A DNA stretch of 64,000 nt from SHVO01 sp964576515 (GTDB lineage Bacteria; Pseudomonadota; Alphaproteobacteria; Rhodospirillales; Rhodospirillaceae). The position numbers were made by a program, and so were the translations under genes. Position 1 is the stretch's first letter. Every line of letters starts with the position of its first letter. This document shows, one piece after another, positions 8,019-15,057 of the stretch. The stretch lies in NCBI GenBank assembly GCA_964576515.1, contig CAZNUW010000004.1, positions 248,001 through 312,000 of the forward strand, given 5' to 3'. The notes under the pieces were generated by a model. The model did not search any database. It was not told the DNA's origin and saw nothing but the letters and a program-made list of their open reading frames with translations.

Positions 8019-8795
8019 ATGCGTATGCCTGCTCTTTTCATCGGACATGGTTCGCCCATGAACGCGATCGCCGACAACGCCTATACACGGACGCTGGGCG
8101 CGCTTGGCGCGCGTCTGCCTCGTCCGCGCGCGGTGCTCTGCGTCTCCGCGCACTGGATGACCGAGGGGACGTGGATCACTCATCAGGCGCAACCGCGCAC
8201 CATCCACGATTTCCATGGGTTCCCGAAAGCCTTGTCCGAGATTCAATACCCCGCGCCGGGCGATCCCGCGCTGGCCGAGGCCATCCAGTCGCAAATCGCG
8301 CGCCCCAGCCTCAATCTGGACGACGAGCACTGGGGCTTCGACCACGGCGCATGGTCGGTTCTGCGTCATATTTTCCCGAAGGCGGACGTTCCTGTCCTGC
8401 AACTCAGCCTCGATATGGAACGCCCGGCGGAAGATCACTTCGCGCTGGGGCGGGCCCTCGCGCCGCTGCGCGATCAGGGTGTGCTCATCGTCGGCAGCGG
8501 CAACATCGTTCACAACCTCCGCCTCATCACATGGAACGAGACCGCGCCGCCGTATCCCTGGGCGGTCGCGTTCGACGCGTGGGTCAAGGATCGGCTTGAA
8601 GCTCGAGATTCATCGGCGTTGGTCACCGAGGCCCTGGCCTCTGACGCGGGCCGGCTCTCCATTCCGACGCCGGAACACTGGTACCCGTTTCTCTATGCCC
8701 TGGGCGCGGCCGCGCCGGACGAAACCGTGGAAACGGTGTTCGACGGCCTGCAGAATGCATCGATCTCCATGCGCTCGGTCGCGTTCGGTCTCTAG
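8019..8795 (+). CDS. 4,5-DOPA-extradiol-dioxygenase family protein (YgiD/LigB-like)
   Basis: The 258-residue cytoplasmic enzyme belongs to the LigB-type class III extradiol dioxygenases. Metal ligands are expected at H10 (FIGHGSPMNA) and H45 (CVSAHWMTEG); DDEHWGFDHGAWSVL and GSGNIVHNLR are further family motifs. Such proteins cleave catechols with a non-haem metal; the true substrate is rarely known. The start ATG at 8019 follows AGGAAAGG; a much longer frame upstream overlaps the DUF72 gene and is not needed. Confidence 0.9.
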   Translation: MRMPALFIGHGSPMNAIADNAYTRTLGALGARLPRPRAVLCVSAHWMTEGTWITHQAQPRTIHDFHGFPKALSEIQYPAPGDPALAEAIQSQIARPSLNLDDEHWGFDHGAWSVLRHIFPKADVPVLQLSLDMERPAEDHFALGRALAPLRDQGVLIVGSGNIVHNLRLITWNETAPPYPWAVAFDAWVKDRLEARDSSALVTEALASDAGRLSIPTPEHWYPFLYALGAAAPDETVETVFDGLQNASISMRSVAFGL

Positions 8796-9220
8796 AGGAG
8801 AAGCGCGGCCAGGGCGATGTAACGCCCCGCCTTGGCGACGGTCACCAGCGCGAGAAATACGGCAAGCGGCTCGCGCATGATCCCGGCGACGACCGTCAAC
8901 GGATCGCCGATGAACGGAACCCACGACAGCAGTAGCGACCACTTGCCATAACGCCGGTACCAGCCTTGGGCGCGGTCCAGGGCGTTGGGTTTGGCGGGGA
9001 ACCAGCGCCGGTTCTTGAAACGCTCGATGCCCCGGCCGAGCCCCCAATTCACCACGGACCCCAGAACATTGCCGACGCTGGCAACCGTCACCAGCGCGAC
9101 CACCGGATAGTCACCGGTCATGATGAGACCGGCGAGCACCGCTTCCGACTGCGCGGGAAAGATCGTCGCGGCGAGGAAGGCCGCCGCGAACAGGCCGGCG
9201 TAAACGGTCACAAGGCTCAT
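8792..9220 (-). CDS. DedA/YqaA-family inner-membrane protein
   Basis: The 142-residue protein matches the YqaA branch of the DedA/SNARE-associated family: GNVLGSVVNWGLGRGIERF and a C-terminal SWVPFIGDPLTVVAGIMR, with about four hydrophobic segments. DedA proteins act in membrane homeostasis and possibly lipid flipping. The start at 9220 (MSLVTVYAG) was chosen over an in-frame start at 9481, which would run through the histidine leader region. It overlaps the convergent dioxygenase gene by 4 bp. Confidence 0.85.
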   Translation of the reverse strand: MSLVTVYAGLFAAAFLAATIFPAQSEAVLAGLIMTGDYPVVALVTVASVGNVLGSVVNWGLGRGIERFKNRRWFPAKPNALDRAQGWYRRYGKWSLLLSWVPFIGDPLTVVAGIMREPLAVFLALVTVAKAGRYIALAALLL

Positions 9221-9289
9221 CGGGGTCCGGGGGTTGATCTCATGTGCGTCAGCTTGCGGCAGGCCCCCTATGCCTGTACACAAGGGGCC

Positions 9290-9358
9290 ATGACAACGGC
9301 TCGCACCACTGTCGTTCATTTTCATGCGCACCACCATCATGTGATGAGCGGGCCATGA
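9290..9358 (+). CDS. Histidine-rich leader peptide of an attenuator
   Basis: A 22-codon reading frame starts at ATG 9290, just after AAGGGG, and codes MTTARTTVVHFHAHHHHVMSGP. Codons 10, 12 and 14-17 are histidine: six in eight codons, including four in a row. This is the arrangement of his operon leader peptides, in which ribosome stalling at His codons prevents formation of a downstream terminator. An in-frame ATG at 9242 would give a longer version. The frame is followed by two hairpins and a HisRS-like gene, which supports the interpretation strongly. Confidence 0.8.
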   Translation: MTTARTTVVHFHAHHHHVMSGP

Positions 9359-9387
9359 CGCACGGCTGATCTTCAGCGTGCACAACC

Positions 9388-9415
9388 AGGCCCCGACGAC
9401 GGATGGGGCCTTTTT
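9388..9415 (+). terminator. Attenuator terminator hairpin
   Basis: AGGCCCC (9388-9394) pairs with GGGGCCT (9405-9411) around a 10-nt loop and is followed directly by T residues to 9415. It lies between the leader peptide and the gene it controls, 49 bp before the gene start. Confidence 0.8.
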
Positions 9416-9464
9416 CATGTCCTCCTTTCGCCGTCCGGGTTCAACCCAAGGAAAGGAAAACACC

Positions 9465-10185
9465 ATGTTGCGCGGCACCAAGGTTCTGACGGGCGAAGAG
9501 GCCCGCCGTTACGTCGAGACGATCTCCATCCTGCGGAGGGTGGTTCATCGAGTCCGGATATTCTGAAGTCGTCCTGCCCTCGATCTGGGAGGCCGACACC
9601 TTCAAGGGGACGATCGGGTCCGAGAAAGAGACCCAAATGTGGACGTTCCGCGACCGCTCGCGGGTGAACGCCTGCCTTGTTCCCGAAGCGACCGCCATGA
9701 TCCAGGAGATGTGGAACAACGGCTGGTCGGCGACGATGCCGAAACCGGCGCGCCTGTTCTATGTGGCCCGCTGCTATCGGTTCGAGGAACCGCAGGAGGG
9801 CCGTTACCGGGAGTTCACCCAGTTCGGCGTCGAAGCCCTCGGCCAGAACATCGCGCGCGACGAGGTGATCGCGCTCATGAAGGCCTGCCTGGAGGAACTG
9901 GGCATTCCCTACACCTTCAACGACAAGGTCCGCCGGGGCTTGCGGTACTACATCGATGCGGGCTTCGAGACGGAGTGCGCGGCGTTGGGCGCGTCCAAGC
10001 AGTTGGGCGGCGGCGGCCGTTACGCCGAGGGGATCGGTTGGGCCCTTGGCGTCGAACGGTTGATGATGGCGCAGGATTTGAAGCGTGTCGTACCGCTTAC
10101 GGCGCGAAAGTCCGGTTCAACATCAGGCCAAGCCGCACCCCGGCTTGAGAGAGGCGTCGCAGAACGGCGAGCTGGTTCTGCCTAA
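9465..10185 (+). pseudogene. Short HisRS-like class II aminoacyl-tRNA synthetase core (HisZ/HisS-like), interrupted by one frameshift
   Basis: The gene starts at ATG 9465 after AAGGAAAGG. The first frame reads MLRGTKVLTGEEARRYVE and stops at 9566; the next frame continues from about 9538 as GWFIESGYSEVVLPS. Removing one base near 9535-9540 joins them into about 239 residues. The class II signatures are present: motif 2 YRFEEPQEGRYREFTQFGVE and motif 3 GGGRYAEGIGWALGVERL. The usual histidine-site motif RGLDYYT reads RGLRYYI. The HisRS anticodon-binding domain is absent, as in HisZ, but the protein is also much shorter than HisZ and no hisG follows. The last 89 bp overlap the convergent nuclease gene, so the 3' end may be altered. 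The frameshift may be real or a sequencing error. Confidence 0.75.
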
Positions 10186-10921
10186 CGTAGATCTCGCCGA
10201 ATTCGAGGTTGCCTGGGTTGCCGAGATACCCGGTCGCCGGCGTGCGCATGATCCACAGGCTTTCATTGGCCCAGTCGGTGACCGCGCCCGCCGGCCACAG
10301 GCGCCGTTCGAGGTAGGGAAAACGCGCCTCGTAACTGTCGGCGAGTTCGCGCCAGGTGTCGGGCCGGGCCCGCAGGAGTTCCCGGTCCCAGAGGTCGCGC
10401 AAGGTCATGGTCCGGGCGTGAAACACGATCGGAATGGCGTCGCCGCCGCGATCCTCGGCAAAGCCGAGGTTGAGCGGCTGGTGCACGTCGCCCACAAGGT
10501 GCATCAGGAACTTCAGGGCCTCGGCTTTGACCGCGTTCGGCGCGTCGCTCGTCAGAATCTGATGGTTGTATTCGATCGCGGAGGTCAGACAGCCCGTGGC
10601 CGGACAGTCGCGCGCGGGATCGACGGCCTGCGCATCCCTGGGCACGTACATGCGGTGCCAGGCCGCCGTCTCCGGACGGGTCCGGGCAATGTCGTCCGCC
10701 CAGACACAGGCCTCGGCAAACTGCTCGCGGCTGTCCAGCGCCAAAAGGGCTTTGACCGCGCCGCGCGCTCTTTCATTCATTTCGTAGGAGGCCACGGTGC
10801 AGACGAACCGATGTCCGTCCGCATCCCAGGACCATGCGGGCCGCGCAAGCGCCAGGGAGAGAATCCCGGCGAAAAGTCCGCCGAAAAGGAGAACCCGGGT
10901 CATGCCGGAAGGTGCGGCCAC
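10097..10921 (-). CDS. S1/P1 nuclease family protein, secreted
   Basis: The 274-residue protein begins with a hydrophobic signal peptide (about residues 7-30, ending near ARPAWS) so that the mature chain would start at Trp in WDADGHRFV, as in P1 nuclease, whose N-terminal Trp binds zinc. Other zinc-site motifs are VWADDIA, AAWHRMYVP, FLMHLVGDVHQPL and GDAIPIVFHARTMTLRDLWD. It should be a periplasmic or secreted trinuclear-zinc nuclease/phosphodiesterase degrading single-stranded nucleic acid. It overlaps the end of the HisRS-like frame by 89 bp on the opposite strand. Confidence 0.9.
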   Translation of the reverse strand: MAAPSGMTRVLLFGGLFAGILSLALARPAWSWDADGHRFVCTVASYEMNERARGAVKALLALDSREQFAEACVWADDIARTRPETAAWHRMYVPRDAQAVDPARDCPATGCLTSAIEYNHQILTSDAPNAVKAEALKFLMHLVGDVHQPLNLGFAEDRGGDAIPIVFHARTMTLRDLWDRELLRARPDTWRELADSYEARFPYLERRLWPAGAVTDWANESLWIMRTPATGYLGNPGNLEFGEIYVRQNQLAVLRRLSQAGVRLGLMLNRTFAP

Positions 10922-10975
10922 TTAAGGGGGCGCGTGTGCGCCCGCGGAAGACCAAACCCCCGCGGGCGGAAACGT

Positions 10976-11290
10976 CTAGAAGCCCAGAACGCCTTGCGGC
11001 TTCGCTTCGGCAACGGCGTCGGCCGCGCCTTGAGCAACCTGCTTGGCCTTTTCGACGGCTTTGCTGACGCTGCGCGAGACTTTTTTCACCGCGCGCTTCA
11101 CGGCCTTCTTCACGCTGCTGCCGGTCTTGCGAGCGGCTTTCTTCGCGGCCTTCTTGGCGACTTTCTTCTTGGCGGTTTTCTTTTTCGCCGCTTTTTTGGC
11201 GGTCCGCTTCACAGCGGCTTTCGCCTTTTTCTTAACCTTGCCGGCGGCTTTCTTAGCGGTCTTCCGCGCGGCTTTCTTCTTAGCTGCCAT
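10976..11290 (-). CDS. Histone H1-like Lys/Ala-rich protein
   Basis: The 104-residue protein is composed mainly of K, A, R and V, with repeated KKAAKK/AKKKTAKK blocks up to about residue 70 and a more neutral C-terminus. This matches bacterial histone H1-like tails (such as AlgP or Hc1-like proteins) that bind DNA through charge. No globular domain can be seen. It has its own upstream region and stands between the nuclease and the DUF5985 genes. Low-complexity composition makes family assignment weak, but the codon-level repeat is translated in this frame only. Confidence 0.75.
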   Translation of the reverse strand: MAAKKKAARKTAKKAAGKVKKKAKAAVKRTAKKAAKKKTAKKKVAKKAAKKAARKTGSSVKKAVKRAVKKVSRSVSKAVEKAKQVAQGAADAVAEAKPQGVLGF

Positions 11291-11359
11291 ATGTCCCCTC
11301 CAGAGTGGATCAAGGCGTTGAACGCGGGCGCAACGCTAGACCGATTCCGTATCGGAACG

Positions 11360-11635
11360 CTACTCGTTTCGGCGACGGCGGCCGAAGTTCGTCGAAATGA
11401 TCCCCGCGATGATCAAGACGAAGCCCATGAGGCGAAGAAGGTACGCGTTCGCCTGCTCTTCCGCCTCGGCGACGCCGACCCCGACCCCGAGGATGGCTTG
11501 ATTGGCGGCGAACAGGACGAACGCCAACGCGAACAGAAGCAGCAGGCGCTGTTTCGTGCGCAGGTAAAACCGCAGGAAGAACGCGGCGGCGACCAGGTGG
11601 ACGGCGGTCAACAGGCCGTATGCGAATGCAGCCAT
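11360..11635 (-). CDS. DUF5985 family small membrane protein
   Basis: The 91-residue protein has three hydrophobic helices (about residues 4-24, 30-54, 66-84) and ends with the basic GRRRRNE. It fits DUF5985, a family of short integral membrane proteins of unknown function. It follows a second DUF5985 gene by 9 bp, and both follow a winged-helix gene, forming a three-gene operon. The paired arrangement suggests a heteromeric membrane complex, which is an inference. Confidence 0.75.
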   Translation of the reverse strand: MAAFAYGLLTAVHLVAAAFFLRFYLRTKQRLLLLFALAFVLFAANQAILGVGVGVAEAEEQANAYLLRLMGFVLIIAGIISTNFGRRRRNE

Positions 11636-11644
11636 TGCAGTCCC

Positions 11645-11911
11645 CTAATCCGCTTCCCAGATAAAGCCGTAGAGCAGCACACTCAGGGCGGCCAGGGTCG
11701 TTCCCTGGCGCAGATATAACAGGCTGATTTCGGTCGGAAGCAGCACGAGGTCGATGAACAAAAGGAGGTTGTTGAGCGCCAGGCCGACGAAGCACAAGGC
11801 GCTCCACAGGAGAAGCTTGACGCCCGTGCGCCGGTAACCGCGCGCCAGAAGCACAAGACAAATCAAGCTTGTGACCACGCAGAGGAGGTAAATCCCCGAT
11901 TGAACGGTCAT
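11645..11911 (-). CDS. DUF5985 family small membrane protein
   Basis: The 88-residue protein has three hydrophobic segments (about residues 5-24, 31-55, 65-84), with LARGYRRTGVKLLLWSALCF resembling the FLRFYLRTKQRLLLLFALAF of the next gene, so the two are related paralogues. Function is unknown. It sits 6 bp downstream of the winged-helix gene. No catalytic residues are apparent. Confidence 0.75.
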   Translation of the reverse strand: MTVQSGIYLLCVVTSLICLVLLARGYRRTGVKLLLWSALCFVGLALNNLLLFIDLVLLPTEISLLYLRQGTTLAALSVLLYGFIWEAD

Positions 11912-11917
11912 GACGGC

Positions 11918-12286
11918 CTAGTCCTTCTTCAGACGGAACGCGTCCACGAACGAGTGGATCTTCTCGTTGGGCGCGGACAGGATTTCCTTGATGATGGCGA
12001 CGGGGCGCTCGGCGTAGAGCCGCACGAGTTCGCCCGCGACCGCGTCCATTTCCGCCGACGCTGGCGTGTAGGCGTAAGTGTCGTCGGCGTTGGCGGTGAC
12101 CAGCCCCTCGCGGGTGAAACCTTTGAGGATTTCCTCAACGAGGGTCGTCGAGGCCCGCAAGCGGTCGTTGAGGGCGCCGACCGTCCACGCCCGATCCGGC
12201 GCGTTCTTCATCAATACAAGAAGGTCCAAAGCCCACACGCTCTTGATGGTCGCGCGCAGGAAGGCGCGGACGCGCTCGGGGATCAT
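11918..12286 (-). CDS. Winged-helix DNA-binding-like protein of unknown function
   Basis: The 122-residue protein reads as a winged helix: SVWALDLLVLMKNAP, WTVGALNDRLRASTTLVEEILKGFTREGLV and a short beta wing ANADDTYAYTPASA, then a helical tail. The ATG at 12286 has GGAG six bases upstream; a longer start at 12328 would read through a 13-bp tandem repeat (CCATCCACAGGCG) and lacks a ribosome site. It leads the operon with two DUF5985 membrane proteins and may regulate them. No specific family was recognised. Confidence 0.65.
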   Translation of the reverse strand: MIPERVRAFLRATIKSVWALDLLVLMKNAPDRAWTVGALNDRLRASTTLVEEILKGFTREGLVTANADDTYAYTPASAEMDAVAGELVRLYAERPVAIIKEILSAPNEKIHSFVDAFRLKKD

Positions 12287-12462
12287 CGGGCGCTCCATCC
12301 ACAGGCGCCCCATCCACAGGCGATCCATTCAGAAGGGCTGTCGAACACGCTCATTCTGTCACGGGAACCACACGGGGACTGGGCCGACGGTCTGCGGCTT
12401 TCATCCCGCGGATGATGGACCCGCGCGCCATTGATGGGAAACAATTTCTGCCGGGGAGGATT

Positions 12463-12491
12463 TTGCCCGAGTGAGGGTGACGCCGTATAAT
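12463..12491 (+). promoter_or_regulatory. Predicted sigma-70 promoter before the EEP-family gene
   Basis: TTGCCC (12463-12468) and TATAAT (12486-12491) are 17 bp apart. Transcription would begin near 12498, only a few bases before the GTG at 12500, so that start would be nearly leaderless or the real start lies further in. Confidence 0.5.
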
Positions 12492-12499
12492 GATGGTTC

Positions 12500-13312
12500 G
12501 TGCAACGTTTGAAAAACCCGGATTTGGTTCCCTTCTTGGATAATCCGTTTTCCCTTTTTTCCCGTGCTGGCCGTCTTCTCACCTATCCGGAGACGGAATC
12601 CATCGTGCATCTGGGGGCGGCCTCGAACGCCGATTTCGGCCCGACGATCAAGATGATCAGTTGGAACATGTTCAAGGCGCGCAAGAAGGGCTGCATGCCC
12701 GACCTCACCAGCATGAGTTCCGGCGTCGAACTGGTCCTGCTCCAGGAGGCCGTGTTGCACGGAGGAATCGCCCAACCGTTCCATTTGGCCAGCGGCCTCG
12801 AATGGATCATGGCGGAGAATATCGGGGTCGGCGCCGGCATCACGACGGGCCCAAAGACCGGCAGCAAGGTCGCCGCCTTGTCCAGCAGCGTCGTGAAGTC
12901 TTTGGATCGGGAACCATTGGTCTCCACACCGAAGACATTCCTGATTACCAGGTATCCTTTCGCGGGACATACGCTCCTCGTCTTGAACGTCCATGCGATC
13001 AACCTCGTCTCGACGGCGAAATTCGCCCGCCAACTGGAGCAGATCATCGGTCCGGTCCACGACCATAAGGGGCCCTGCATCGTCGCGGGGGACTTCAACA
13101 CCTGGAATGAATCGCGCTGGCACCTTCTGCAGAAAGCGATGAGCGATTTGGGGCTGTCACGGGTGCCGGCCGCCGCGCCCCAATGGCGCCACTTCAACCA
13201 GGTGCTGGACCACGTATTCTATCGGGACCTGAAGCTGGTGACGTCGCGCGCCATGTTGAACGTCAAAAGCTCGGATCACGTCCCGCTCTGGGCGGAATTC
13301 GCTGCGCTTTAA
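12500..13312 (+). CDS. Endonuclease/exonuclease/phosphatase (EEP) family hydrolase
   Basis: The family core is clear: MISWNMFKARKKG (about residue 52), VLLQEAV, GDFNTWNESR and C-terminal SSDHVPLWAEF, with the Asp-His pair of the EEP metal-dependent phosphodiesterases. Length from the GTG at 12500 is 270 residues. No signal peptide is evident. A promoter -10 box lies only 9 bp before this GTG and no Shine-Dalgarno is visible, so the message may be leaderless or start at a later codon. Substrate (nucleic acid or phosphoinositide-like) is unknown. Confidence 0.82.
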   Translation: MQRLKNPDLVPFLDNPFSLFSRAGRLLTYPETESIVHLGAASNADFGPTIKMISWNMFKARKKGCMPDLTSMSSGVELVLLQEAVLHGGIAQPFHLASGLEWIMAENIGVGAGITTGPKTGSKVAALSSSVVKSLDREPLVSTPKTFLITRYPFAGHTLLVLNVHAINLVSTAKFARQLEQIIGPVHDHKGPCIVAGDFNTWNESRWHLLQKAMSDLGLSRVPAAAPQWRHFNQVLDHVFYRDLKLVTSRAMLNVKSSDHVPLWAEFAAL

Positions 13313-13328
13313 ACGGCGCGCCTTAAAA

Positions 13329-13871
13329 TCACGTATCGAGGAAGTCCTTGAAGGCGCGGGCGGCCGCGTCCGCGCCCGCCGCGGGGAATCCGCCGATGTC
13401 CAACGCAAGGGTCGGCTGACTGAGCAGACCTTCCGGCGGCGGCGCGGAAATCAGGACGATCTTGCGGACAACGTCGGGCTGCTGGTGCGCCATCTCGAGC
13501 GCGACCGCACCGCCGTCTTCGACCCCAAGGACGTCAACCATGGCCAGGCCAAGGTCCGCGACCAGGTCCAACATCGCGCTCGCCCGGGCCGCAACGTCGT
13601 TGCGACCGTTTAAGGGATCCGACATGCCCGTGCCCGGCAGGTCGGGCGCGATCACCGACCGCTCCCGCCCCATCTCCGACATCAACGCCTCGAAGTCCGC
13701 CGCACGCCCTTTCGCGGCGTGAAGCATCAGGAGGGGGCTGCGCGCCCCGTCCGGGCCTGAACGCCGGTAGTGGATCTGGCCGTCGCCGCTCCATGCGTAG
13801 GCGCGGTGAACCCGCCCCTGCAGATCTCCCATGCGCGCCATCTCGCTTCCCCAATCCCGCTCGTCGAACAT
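13329..13871 (-). CDS. Truncated, probably non-catalytic alpha/beta hydrolase
   Basis: The 180-residue product aligns by eye with the N-terminal two thirds of an alpha/beta hydrolase: PLLMLHAAKG (oxyanion loop), VIAPDLPGTGMSDPL and then LGVEDGGAVALEMAHQQPDVV. The nucleophile elbow that should be G-x-S-x-G reads G-V-E-D-G, so serine is missing, and the chain ends before the lid, acidic residue and histidine. It may be a degraded gene or a binding protein. The start MFDERDWGS at 13871 is preferred; an upstream in-frame start at 13910 exists. Confidence 0.6.
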   Translation of the reverse strand: MFDERDWGSEMARMGDLQGRVHRAYAWSGDGQIHYRRSGPDGARSPLLMLHAAKGRAADFEALMSEMGRERSVIAPDLPGTGMSDPLNGRNDVAARASAMLDLVADLGLAMVDVLGVEDGGAVALEMAHQQPDVVRKIVLISAPPPEGLLSQPTLALDIGGFPAAGADAAARAFKDFLDT

Positions 13872-13949
13872 CGGTTTAGTATGACCCGGACTATTCCAAG
13901 CGTCATCCAAGCATTATCCTGGGTTGGGTCTTCGGAAGGGGTTGTTTCC

Positions 13950-15050
13950 ATGATGTTACATCGGCTTTGCGCAAGCGCCGTCGCGCTGGGTTTGCTCGCC
14001 GCCTGCGGTCCGGCCTCCGACAGCGAAAAGACCCTCAACCTGTACATCTGGTCCGACTACCTCGCGCCGGACACGCTCGAGAATTTCACCAAGAAGACCG
14101 GCATCGCCGTGAATATGGACGTGTTCGACTCGTCCGAACTGCTGGAAGCCAAGATGCTGGCGGGCGGCTCCGGCTACGACGTCGTTGTGCCCAACGGCCC
14201 GGTGCTCGCGCGGTTCATCAAGGCGGGCATCGTGCAACCGCTCGACCGGTCCCAGCTTCCGAACTTCGGCAACCAGGATGCCGCGATCGCCGTACGCGCG
14301 GCGGCGTCGGACCCGAGCAATGCGCACGGCCTCATTTACATGTGGGGAACGTCCGGCATCGGCTACAACGTGGCGAAGGTGAAGGAAGTTCTTGGCGAGG
14401 ACGCGCCGGTCGACAGTTGGAAACTCCTGCTCGATCCCGCCTATGCCGCGAAGCTCGCGACGTGCGGCGTGTATGTGTTCGATTCTCCAGCCGATGTGTT
14501 TGAACTCACCTTGGCCTATCTCGGCAAAGATCCGCATTCCGCCGATCCGGCGGATTATGAAGCCGCCGCCGCCGCATGGACGCAGGTGCGCCCCCACATC
14601 GCGAAATTCCACAACTCCGAATACATCTCGGCCCTGGCGAACGGCGACATCTGCGTAGCGATGGGTTACTCCGGCGATATTTTCCAGGCCGCCGACCGCG
14701 CCGAAGAGGCCGGCAAGGGCGTCGAAATCGCTTACAGCATCCCGCAGGAAGGCGCGGTCATGTGGTTCGATTTCCTCGCCATCCCGAAGGATGCGCCTCA
14801 TCCCCAGGCCGCACACGCGTTCCTCAACTACATTCTCGAACCCGACGTGATGGCGGCGATCACCAACGAAGTGTTCTACGCCAACGCCAATGCGAAAGCG
14901 TCGGCCTTCGTCGACAAGGACATCCTCGACGACCGCAATGTCTATCCGGCGCCGGAGATGATGCAGCGGCTGTTCCCCGAAACCGTGCCGTCGCCCGAGA
15001 TCGAATCCCTGCGGACGCGGCTGTGGAACGGCGTGAAGACCGGCACCTGA
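13950..15050 (+). CDS. Spermidine/putrescine ABC transporter substrate-binding lipoprotein (PotF/PotD-like)
   Basis: The 366-residue protein starts with a lipoprotein signal (LLAAC, Cys19) and then LNLYIWSDYLAPDTLENFTKKTGI, the PotD/PotF opening. YDVVVPNGPVLARFIKAG and GTSGIGYNVAKV are further family motifs, as is the C-terminal ALAIPKDAPH-like region. It should bind polyamine in the periplasm and hand it to the permease encoded downstream. GGAAGGGG at 13933-13940 supports ATG 13950. It is the first gene of a four-gene operon in the order of E. coli potFGHI. Confidence 0.93.
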   Translation: MMLHRLCASAVALGLLAACGPASDSEKTLNLYIWSDYLAPDTLENFTKKTGIAVNMDVFDSSELLEAKMLAGGSGYDVVVPNGPVLARFIKAGIVQPLDRSQLPNFGNQDAAIAVRAAASDPSNAHGLIYMWGTSGIGYNVAKVKEVLGEDAPVDSWKLLLDPAYAAKLATCGVYVFDSPADVFELTLAYLGKDPHSADPADYEAAAAAWTQVRPHIAKFHNSEYISALANGDICVAMGYSGDIFQAADRAEEAGKGVEIAYSIPQEGAVMWFDFLAIPKDAPHPQAAHAFLNYILEPDVMAAITNEVFYANANAKASAFVDKDILDDRNVYPAPEMMQRLFPETVPSPEIESLRTRLWNGVKTGT

Positions 15051-15057
15051 CCCTCCA

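Larger units (their letters stand above)
9290..9415 (+). promoter_or_regulatory. Histidine-responsive transcription attenuator
   Basis: The element comprises the His-codon leader, a hairpin at 9360-9381 (GCACG-g-CTGA-tct-TCAG-CGTGC), and a terminator at 9388-9415. An alternative pairing of GGGCC (9350-9354) with GGCCC (9389-9393) would remove the left arm of the terminator and could act as the antiterminator. The order leader, alternative hairpins, U-run and structural gene is that of classical his attenuation. The pairing scheme is inferred by eye. Confidence 0.7.

Noticed and set aside
9221..9481. Extended N-terminus of the DedA/YqaA gene to 9481
   Set aside because: The added 87 residues show no family resemblance and would cover the His leader and attenuator on the other strand.
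9637..10185. Treating the second frame of the HisRS-like gene as an independent gene starting at 9637
   Set aside because: The frame is open further upstream and family sequence (GWFIESGYSEVVLPS) continues before the ATG, and the only ribosome site is at 9448-9456 before 9465.
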